A stretch of DNA of 5,689 nucleotides, from positions 1 to 5,689 of the forward strand of contig JAPTWT010000245.1 in NCBI GenBank assembly GCA_028064935.1. The letters run 5' to 3'. The DNA comes from Gammaproteobacteria bacterium (lineage in GTDB: Bacteria > Pseudomonadota > Gammaproteobacteria > Acidiferrobacterales > Acidiferrobacteraceae). Both the position numbers and the translations under genes were made by a program. This document shows positions 1 through 5,689 of the stretch, in pieces. The notes beneath the pieces are model-generated. The model made no database searches. It was given only the letters and a program-made list of their open reading frames with translations, and had not been told where the DNA came from. Position 1 is the stretch's first letter; each line of letters opens with the position of its first letter.

Positions 1-1536
1 AATTCTTCTCGAATTTTTTTGTGCCGCCCTCCGAATGCGATTTTTTCCAATCTCGGAAACTACTGAGTATCCAAGTTTTCTGGCCTCGGACTTCTCGTCA
101 CACTCCTCGGGCAATTGAACCATTATGAATCGGCGATTTGCCCCATCGTCTGCATTCAAAAGCATAAGTGCATGCGCCGCCGTGCATGAGCCAGCGAAGA
201 AGTCGATCAATATATCGTCATTCTTGCAAATTGATTGAATTAGTCTCTTTGCCACCTGAACCGGTTTTGGTGTATCAAAAGGAATATTGAGGTCAGCAAG
301 CAAGGCGTCGTCACTGCCGCCGTAGTAAAGCAGCGAAGGGATGTTTTCAAATAAATTATCTTTCAGCCGATATTTTCTTGTTGGCTGCGTCTTCTCGTCT
401 GAGCCGAAAATAATCAACCCAGACTTCAGGAGTTCTTGCATTGTTGCAGGAGGGTTGCGCCACCCCCGCTCAGGAACAGGGCACTCCTTCCCTGTTACGG
501 GATGAATTAGCGGGATGAAGTAATCTTCCGGTGCTTTTTTCTTATTCGGCCACGCCATCGAAACCGGACGGAAGACGTCGCCATTGTTATCGATTTGGTT
601 ATAAGCCTTTTCGCCCCCAGTGAGATCTTGCTGGTTTACCCAGTCTTTGTATTCTTTCCTTGCTTTTTCAGTGACCCCGCCTTCCTTGCCAAGAATCTGC
701 TTGGCTTTTGCAAGCATTTTTCCTGCGTTCTCTTTGGGACGCTGGAACTCGCAGGTCGCCTTGAAGAATTCTCGATCTTTGCAGTAAATACAAATTAGTT
801 CATGCTGCTGCGCGACACCGGTGGCATCACCTTTTGGATTTCTTTTATCCCACACAATAGTTCCGAGATTATTCTTCTCGCCATATATTTCGGCCAGAAG
901 CTTCTCCAAGTTGGGATATTCATTCTCATCAATATGAATTACGATGAGTCCATCATCTCGCAGCAAATTGCGCGACAACTTTAGTCTTGAATACATCATG
1001 GACAGCCAGTCCGAGTGAAAGCGCCCGCTTGTTTCGGGGTTGGCTGTCAAGCGATTTCCTTTGCTATCCACTTGATTTGAGCGGAGAAAAAATTCAGAGA
1101 CTTCGTCTGCAAAGTCGTCCGCGTAAACAAAATCATTGCCCGTGTTGTACGGCGGATCGATGTAGATCATCTTGACCTTGCCGAGGTAGGTTTCCTGCAA
1201 CAGCTTCAAGGCGTCGAGGTTGTCGCCTTCGATGAACAGGTTCTTCGTGGTATCGAAGTCCACGCTTTCCTTGCGGCAAGGACGCAGCGTCTTCGCTATC
1301 GGCGCATTTGCCGTCAGCAGTGCCTCACGCTTTCCCGGCCAGTTCAGGTGGTAACGTTCCTGCGGCCCTTCAACGATGTGCTCGGAGAGTTCTTGCCGCA
1401 ACTGGTCAAAATCCACCGCCAGCTTGACGTTGCCGTCTTCACCCCTGGCCTCCGTCACGCAACCCGGAAACAGCTCACGAATGCGGGCAATGTTGTCCTG
1501 CGTGAGATTGGGTGAATGCATTTTTAGTTTTTCCAT
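1..1536 (-). CDS. Site-specific DNA adenine methyltransferase, type III Mod-like (partial at 3' end)
   Basis: Reading from ATG at 1536 gives 512 uninterrupted codons that run off the left edge. The product should transfer methyl from S-adenosylmethionine to N6 of adenine in a specific DNA site. Catalytic motif IV is DPPYNT (127-132), preceded by NLFIEGDNLDALKLLQETYL (100-118 region). The SAM-binding motif is FAGSCT (447-452). Motif IV before motif I is the beta-class order shared by type III Mod subunits. Residues about 230-430 should hold the target-recognition domain, beginning near NPKGDATGVAQQHE. The block RRFIMVQLPEE with a following GYSVVSEIGKNRIRRA is typical of Mod C-termini. Type III Mods usually run to about 600 residues or more, so perhaps 100 are missing. 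An AAAGGAA site lies five bases before the start. GC falls sharply after about base 1140. It could act in a true type III system or as the modifying arm of a helicase-based defence system. Confidence 0.93.
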   Translation of the reverse strand, partial: MEKLKMHSPNLTQDNIARIRELFPGCVTEARGEDGNVKLAVDFDQLRQELSEHIVEGPQERYHLNWPGKREALLTANAPIAKTLRPCRKESVDFDTTKNLFIEGDNLDALKLLQETYLGKVKMIYIDPPYNTGNDFVYADDFADEVSEFFLRSNQVDSKGNRLTANPETSGRFHSDWLSMMYSRLKLSRNLLRDDGLIVIHIDENEYPNLEKLLAEIYGEKNNLGTIVWDKRNPKGDATGVAQQHELICIYCKDREFFKATCEFQRPKENAGKMLAKAKQILGKEGGVTEKARKEYKDWVNQQDLTGGEKAYNQIDNNGDVFRPVSMAWPNKKKAPEDYFIPLIHPVTGKECPVPERGWRNPPATMQELLKSGLIIFGSDEKTQPTRKYRLKDNLFENIPSLLYYGGSDDALLADLNIPFDTPKPVQVAKRLIQSICKNDDILIDFFAGSCTAAHALMLLNADDGANRRFIMVQLPEECDEKSEARKLGYSVVSEIGKNRIRRAAQKNSRRI

Positions 1537-1541
1537 CTTCG

Positions 1542-1548
1542 TTCCTTT
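1542..1548 (-). promoter_or_regulatory. Ribosome binding site of the methyltransferase gene
   Basis: The minus strand reads AAAGGAA five bases before ATG at 1536, in the 38-base gap after the DUF4391 stop codon. It is weaker than the DUF4391 site but well placed. It supports this start over the internal Met6 codon a few bases downstream. Confidence 0.65.
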
Positions 1549-1574
1549 GGTCGCCGTGCTTCCAATATCGGGGT

Positions 1575-2273
1575 TCAGCGGCTCAAGTGTTCAAGTTCAG
1601 ATTTCAGTTGCCGCAAGGTCGCGTTGATCTCGACCTTGCGGTTAAATTGCTTTTCCTTAGCCAGTCTCGCCTGGGTCTTCTCGACTTCGCGGCGCTTGCT
1701 TGCCGCTTGCTCGATACGCGCAATCCAGTCGGACAAGGCCTCCTGTGGACGTGCTGGCAACGGCATTAAGCCTTGCAGCAGAACGGAGTACAGGTGGGCC
1801 ATGTCGAGGGCCAGCGGCATAGCCGCACGGGCAGTGCTTGCTGGCATCCAGTCGCTGGTGAAGTAGCTGGACAGCACCCAGCGACTGGCGTCGGCTTCGC
1901 TCGGGCGCTTGTAAGCCGCCACTACCTGCGTTTTCGCCTGATCGCCCTGGCCTTGGTTCAGTTCAAACATGATCGGGAACTGCACCGCGCCATCAATGCA
2001 GCGGAGCACGTCTTCGTGCAGCTCGGTGGACTTGAGCTGGATGCTGAAAATCTGGATTTCCGGCACACCGGGCCGCGCAGGCAGGTTGATCGTCTCTGGG
2101 GCGAGCTTGTACTGCCAGACGATCTGCTCGACCTGCTCGACGAACAGTTCCTTCAGCCGGGTGTTGGCCCCGCTGTGCTCATAGATTTTGTTCTTGGGCA
2201 GAACGCGCCCGAAAGCAGCTTGCTTGGGGTAGGCGATCAGCGCTGGTTTTTGTGTGGTCGCTCCTTGACTCAT
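1575..2273 (-). CDS. DUF4391 domain-containing protein
   Basis: This is a 232-residue protein that I recognise as DUF4391-like from the N-terminal block LPKNKIYEH (25-33), followed by LFVEQVEQIVWQYKLAPETI (43-62), PEIQIFSIQLK (71-81) and CIDGAVQFPIMFEL (92-105). From about 183 to 230 the chain is rich in charged residues with heptad-like hydrophobics and is probably a coiled coil, suggesting oligomerisation or partner binding. There is no signal peptide or membrane segment, so it should be cytoplasmic. The start at base 2273 is preferred because it sits four bases after AGGAGG and its ATG overlaps the helicase TGA. The same frame stays open to base 2486, but that 71-codon extension lies wholly inside the helicase gene and does not look like protein. 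Members of this family occur, to my knowledge, beside type III-like methyltransferases and large helicases. No biochemical activity can be assigned from this sequence. Confidence 0.85.
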   Translation of the reverse strand: MSQGATTQKPALIAYPKQAAFGRVLPKNKIYEHSGANTRLKELFVEQVEQIVWQYKLAPETINLPARPGVPEIQIFSIQLKSTELHEDVLRCIDGAVQFPIMFELNQGQGDQAKTQVVAAYKRPSEADASRWVLSSYFTSDWMPASTARAAMPLALDMAHLYSVLLQGLMPLPARPQEALSDWIARIEQAASKRREVEKTQARLAKEKQFNRKVEINATLRQLKSELEHLSR

Positions 2274-5200
2274 CCAGCCTCCTGAATCACGAGGAAGCTG
2301 ATGAGTTCGAAGTCGTCCAGGCCGGAGATGGTGTCTGTCAGTGCCGTGGTCTTGCCACCGCTGAACAGGCTGTCCAAATCCTTTTCTTCCTTTACCTCGA
2401 TCATCGAACGGATGGACTTGCCCAACAGATCGGAGTAGGGCTGCATCCGGCGGCCATTTGCCGTTTCCTGATTGAAGCGCTGGCACACATCGACGATGGG
2501 TTTGTCCTGACCCTTGCAGCAGGTACGCACCAGATCAAGTAGGCGCTTAACCTCGGTGTGGTCGTGAATGACCTCGCCCTCGCGACTGATATAGACGAGG
2601 TAGTACGGATGCAGGCGGTTGTGCTGGTTGAGGCTGATCCCAGCATTGCGATTGCGCAGCGTGAAGATCGCGCCCGGCCTTAGGCCCATCTCGGGTCTGG
2701 CGGGAACCACTGCGTGCATCCCGTTAGGCACATTGCTCAGTTCGCCGTGGGCTTTGACGTAGTTGAGCAAATCCATGCGGAAGTCGTTGAGGCCCAGGTC
2801 GGTGATGGAGACACCGGTCTTCAAATCCTCCAGCTCGATGACTTCCTCCTGCAGGCGACGCAGTTGCTCCTTGCGGTACGACACGTCGTTGGCCTGCGCA
2901 GACAGCACGTTGTCGTCACCTGTGGCGGTCACGTCAGCAATCATCATTCGGCTCTCGACCCGCTCTTTGAGGTTGATGTACTCGTCGAGCGAGATGTCGG
3001 GCCAGTAGTTGACCAGCTGGATGCTGCTGTTGGGCGAGCCAATGCGATCAACCCGGCCAAAGCGCTGGATGATGCGTACTGGGTTCCAGTGGATGTCGTA
3101 GTTGATCAGGTAGTCACAGTCCTGCAGGTTCTGGCCCTCGGAAATGCAATCGGTGCCGATCAGCAGATCCACCTCGTGCGGCTCGTCCGGCAGTACCACC
3201 ACCTTCTCTTTCGAGCGAGGGGAGAAGAGGGTGAGCAGCTCCTGGAAGTCATAACCGCGTTTCTGCGTCTTGCTTTTGAGGGTGGTCTGTGGCGCCCCCT
3301 TGCCGGTGACCTTGGCCGTGTGGATCGCGAGCGTGGCCAGCAGCTCCGGCGCAAGGTTGGTGTACAGATAATCAGCGGTGTCAGCAAAGGCTGTGAAGAT
3401 CAGCACCTTTCTGTTGCCGGGGTTGATTGGGTTTGCAATCTTGCCGAACAGTTGTGCTTTGAGGTGCTGCAACTTGGCGTCGTCCTGCGGCGTGATCTTG
3501 TTCATCGAGGCTAGCAGTGCATTGATGACCTGTAAGTCCACCTTCAGTTCGTGCTCCCAGGACGGCAAGTCCATGTCGGCGAGGCTGATCTTGATCTTGC
3601 TGCCGATCTCTCCGCCCTCGTTGCCGGGCATGGGCAGATCTTCGTCCTCTGCATCCAGATCTTCCAGCACTTCCGTGAGGTCACCCACCGTGGCCGCGCT
3701 GCCAGATTGATTGAACGCGGTGATCTTGGCGAGGGTGGCATCAATGTTGGCTCGCAGTGATTGCAGCGTTAGCCGGAACGCCTGCACCGAACTTTCGAGG
3801 CGCTTGAGTAGATTGACCGTCATTAGAGCCTGCAGGCTCCTTTCGCGGTCGGCTTGGCGCAGCGTGCCCTTGCTTCCGACCTTGGTGTCGTAGATTTCCT
3901 CGTACTTTTTCAGACGGCTGGGCAGGATGTAGCTGATGGGCGCATACACGGCCAGCTTGAGCAGGGAGAGTTGCTCGAAAATTTCGTTGAAGCCCAACAC
4001 GTCCGACCTCTCGGTCAATGGGCAGTGAAACGACAGCGGTTTGCGGCGCTCCGGAAATTGACCGATGTCCTTGGTATCGTAGAAGGTCTGTATATGCTTA
4101 CGCGAGCGTGCGATGGTGACGCTGTCGAGCAATTCGAAGAAGTCGAAGTCCAGTGAGTCGAGGATCGCACGCGCAGTACGTTCTTCCGGGGGGAGCTTCG
4201 ACCATACATTGAAGGCTGCTTGTGCGCCTCGGAAAATCTCCTCAACGCTTCGGTCCGTGCGCAGCTTTTTTGTGAGGTTTTCGGAGTCGCCTTCGTAGGC
4301 CAGGGCCAGTTGGTTGCGCAAGTCGGTAAAGCGGTTGTTGACTGGCGTGGCCGACAACATCAGCACCTTGGTCTTGACCCCTTCCTGAATCACCTTGCGC
4401 ATCAGCTTTTGGTAGCGGGTTTCCTTGTCCTTGTAGGCGTCGTTGTTGCGGAAGTTGTGCGACTCATCGATGACGACGAGGTCGTAGTTGCCCCAGTTGA
4501 TGCGGTTCAGCGGTGTACCGAAGGACTCGCCGCTGGTACGGGACAGATCCGTGTGACAGAGGACGTCGTAGTTGAACCGGTCGCGGGCGAAGATGTTGGT
4601 CTTGAGGTTGCGGTTGTAGTTCAGCCAGTTGTCCGCCAGCTTCTTGGGGCAGAGCACCAGCACAGATCGGTTTCGCAACTCGTAATACTTGATGACTGCC
4701 AGTGCGGTGAAGGTCTTGCCCAAGCCGACGCTGTCGGCAAGGATACAGCCGCTGTAGGTTTCCAGCTTGTTGATAATCCCGGTGGCAGCATCCTTCTGGT
4801 AGTTGAAGAGCTTGTTCCAGATCAGGGTGTCCTGGTAGCCGGTGCGGTCGTTGGGCAGGACGTCTTCGTCGATGTCGTCTAGGAACTCGTTGAAAATGTT
4901 GTAGAGCATCAGGAAGTAGATGCTCTCGGGTGAGTTCTCTTGGTAAACCGAGGCGATGTGCTCACAAATCTGTGCTGTCACGTCCTCCAGCTTTTCGGGG
5001 TCATTCCAGATCTGATCGAACAGGCTCAGGTATGTAGCGACAAAAGGTGCCTCATCCATCTTGTTGACGAGGTTGGACACCGCATTGCCTTGCTGGTACC
5101 CGAGATCGACAGCGGTGAACCCGTGCAGAGGCATGTAAGCCGTGTCGGTGCCACCAGCCTGCACACAGGCGAACTGCTGCATCGGCGCTTTGGTGCGGTT

Positions 5201-5596
5201 ACTCTTGAATTTGGCCTTGCGCCGTATCCACTCGGCGCACTCCTTGGCCACCGCCCGCTGGGTGAGCTTGTTGCGCAGCTGGATTTCAAACTCGCTGCCG
5301 TAGAGGCTGCGTTCCCGGTCGAGCTTGGGGATGTGGAACTCCTTTCGCTCTTTGCGAATCTTGTCGGTGACCTCGTTGGCAACAAAGGTGGGCGAGGTGA
5401 AGATGAAGTCCAGCTCGTCGATCTTTTCCAGCTCGGCTTTCAGCGCCTCGAAGGCGTACATCGAAAAGCACGAGGCCGCGATCTTCAGGCGCGCGCCTGG
5501 CCGGAGAGTCTTCTTGAGATCGTCGCCAAGCAACCCGCTGATGTTGTCGATCAGATCCATTAGTTCTTCTTTGTCGAGGTACGATCTTTCAAGCAT
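2270..5596 (-). CDS. SNF2/RapA-like SF2 helicase with N-terminal phospholipase D-like region
   Basis: The 1108-residue protein is probably an ATP-driven DNA translocase in the cytoplasm. Residues about 13-165 look like a PLD-type strand-helix-strand fold (KIAASCFSMYAFEALKAELE at 38-57, then FIFTSPTF), but I find no HxKxxxxD motif. Helicase motifs are complete and in order: FNYQKDA (264-270), Walker A DSVGLGKT (288-295), CPKKLADNW (316-324), Walker B DESH (377-380), SATPVNN (415-421), VLIFTAF (731-737), TDCISEGQNLQ (815-825) and QRFGRVDR (844-851) with its two arginine-finger candidates. About 310 residues separate motifs III and IV, including an acidic stretch near 642-663. The C-terminal 250 residues include a short possible coiled coil (905-928) and no nuclease motif that I recognise. 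The gene is first in the operon. The longest start is given; Met13 (base 5560) follows a purine-rich AAGAAGAA and may be the true start, giving 1096 residues. The helicase call is firm; the antiviral role is inferred from context. Confidence 0.93.
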   Translation of the reverse strand: MLERSYLDKEELMDLIDNISGLLGDDLKKTLRPGARLKIAASCFSMYAFEALKAELEKIDELDFIFTSPTFVANEVTDKIRKERKEFHIPKLDRERSLYGSEFEIQLRNKLTQRAVAKECAEWIRRKAKFKSNRTKAPMQQFACVQAGGTDTAYMPLHGFTAVDLGYQQGNAVSNLVNKMDEAPFVATYLSLFDQIWNDPEKLEDVTAQICEHIASVYQENSPESIYFLMLYNIFNEFLDDIDEDVLPNDRTGYQDTLIWNKLFNYQKDAATGIINKLETYSGCILADSVGLGKTFTALAVIKYYELRNRSVLVLCPKKLADNWLNYNRNLKTNIFARDRFNYDVLCHTDLSRTSGESFGTPLNRINWGNYDLVVIDESHNFRNNDAYKDKETRYQKLMRKVIQEGVKTKVLMLSATPVNNRFTDLRNQLALAYEGDSENLTKKLRTDRSVEEIFRGAQAAFNVWSKLPPEERTARAILDSLDFDFFELLDSVTIARSRKHIQTFYDTKDIGQFPERRKPLSFHCPLTERSDVLGFNEIFEQLSLLKLAVYAPISYILPSRLKKYEEIYDTKVGSKGTLRQADRERSLQALMTVNLLKRLESSVQAFRLTLQSLRANIDATLAKITAFNQSGSAATVGDLTEVLEDLDAEDEDLPMPGNEGGEIGSKIKISLADMDLPSWEHELKVDLQVINALLASMNKITPQDDAKLQHLKAQLFGKIANPINPGNRKVLIFTAFADTADYLYTNLAPELLATLAIHTAKVTGKGAPQTTLKSKTQKRGYDFQELLTLFSPRSKEKVVVLPDEPHEVDLLIGTDCISEGQNLQDCDYLINYDIHWNPVRIIQRFGRVDRIGSPNSSIQLVNYWPDISLDEYINLKERVESRMMIADVTATGDDNVLSAQANDVSYRKEQLRRLQEEVIELEDLKTGVSITDLGLNDFRMDLLNYVKAHGELSNVPNGMHAVVPARPEMGLRPGAIFTLRNRNAGISLNQHNRLHPYYLVYISREGEVIHDHTEVKRLLDLVRTCCKGQDKPIVDVCQRFNQETANGRRMQPYSDLLGKSIRSMIEVKEEKDLDSLFSGGKTTALTDTISGLDDFELISFLVIQEAG
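2278..2283 (-). promoter_or_regulatory. Ribosome binding site of the DUF4391 gene
   Basis: The minus strand reads AGGAGG, then four bases, then ATG at 2273. This perfect Shine-Dalgarno core lies inside the last codons of the helicase gene. It decides the start of the DUF4391 gene against the longer open frame reaching base 2486. With the ATGA overlap it points to translational coupling of the two proteins. Confidence 0.8.
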
Positions 5597-5623
5597 TCAC
5601 CCATGATTTGTGGCAGCATCGAA
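5597..5623 (-). other. Short spacer upstream of the helicase gene
   Basis: This spacer runs from the possible upstream stop codon to the helicase ATG. I see no convincing -35/-10 pair and no terminator hairpin here or in the rest of the right-hand 93 bases. GGGTGA abuts the ATG at 5596, too close for a good ribosome binding site. The operon promoter is therefore probably further upstream, outside the window. Confidence 0.3.
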
Positions 5624-5689
5624 TCATTGGTCTACCGTCTGCAGATCCACCTTTTGGACCTTTTCCAGATTCACCCGTTGCCCATGCGA
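5624..5689 (-). CDS. Possible C-terminal tail of an upstream gene (partial)
   Basis: The minus strand is open from the right edge for 21 codons and ends in TGA at 5626-5624, 27 bases before the longest helicase start. The peptide ends in VNLEKVQKVDLQTVDQ, a plausible protein tail. Its codons (CTG, GTG, AAG, CAG, GAC) resemble those of the helicase, whereas the other frames use poor codons or stop early. If real, an upstream gene belongs to the same operon and the helicase is not the first gene. A stretch this short can be open by chance, and no function can be given. Confidence 0.35.
   Translation of the reverse strand, partial: SHGQRVNLEKVQKVDLQTVDQ

Noticed and set aside
1..5. Window begins with AATTC, which could be a cut EcoRI end of a cloned fragment
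   Set aside because: An internal GAATTC is present near base 768, and five bases are too few to argue for a cloning boundary.
595..1175. Three small plus-strand open frames (595-798, 802-984, 987-1175)
   Set aside because: They are antisense shadows of the methyltransferase gene, which reads unbroken on the minus strand with both catalytic motifs.
1..1536. Possible pseudogene status of the methyltransferase because of the GC change
   Set aside because: Codon-by-codon translation gives 512 codons without a stop or frameshift, with both conserved motifs in frame. It is only cut by the window edge.
1537..1574. Possible terminator between the DUF4391 and methyltransferase genes
   Set aside because: The 38-base gap has no GC-rich stem followed by a T run on the minus strand, and it contains the methyltransferase ribosome binding site.
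2274..2486. 71-codon N-terminal extension of the DUF4391 frame to an ATG at 2486
   Set aside because: It lies entirely within the helicase coding sequence, has a low-complexity non-protein look, and a perfect AGGAGG marks the later start at 2273.
2714..3514. 266-codon plus-strand open frame, together with those at 4220-4882, 4940-5563 and 1773-2285
   Set aside because: They are antisense to the helicase and DUF4391 genes, rich in Val/Leu/Gln as expected from reversed GC-rich codons, and show no motifs or ribosome binding sites of their own.
1..5689. CRISPR arrays, tRNA or rRNA genes, insertion sequences, integrase or attachment sites
   Set aside because: I saw no regularly spaced repeats, terminal inverted repeats, transposase-like frames or RNA-gene signatures on either strand.

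Overview
This window is most consistent with an accessory defence locus (phage defence / restriction-modification type) from a bacterium of moderate to high GC. Codon use and protein style suggest a gamma- or betaproteobacterium, but nothing here fixes the genus. All real genes lie on the minus strand and read right to left. The long plus-strand open frames are antisense shadows of these genes.

Layout in transcription order: (1) 5689-5597 is a short leader, possibly holding the last 21 codons of an upstream gene cut by the window edge. (2) 5596-2270 is a very large SNF2/RapA-like superfamily 2 helicase with a phospholipase D-like N-terminal region. (3) 2273-1575 is a DUF4391-family protein with a C-terminal coiled coil. 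Its start codon overlaps the helicase stop codon (ATGA) and has a strong ribosome binding site. (4) 1536-1 is a beta-class, type III Mod-like DNA adenine methyltransferase with DPPYNT at residues 127-132 and FAGSCT at 447-452. It is open for 512 codons and still open at the left edge, so its last residues are missing.

The three genes appear to form one operon: a 4-base overlap, then a 38-base gap, with no terminator seen. The methyltransferase would mark host DNA at a specific site. The helicase would translocate on or remodel DNA. The DUF4391 protein has no established activity that I know of and may be an adaptor between the two. A type III Res-like helicase-nuclease would be expected just beyond the left edge, but it cannot be seen here.

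The most notable observations are the gene combination itself, an abrupt drop in GC inside the methyltransferase gene just after its catalytic motif (a likely recombination joint that swaps the target-recognition domain), the lack of a canonical HKD motif in the PLD-like region, and the FAGSCT variant of the SAM-binding loop.
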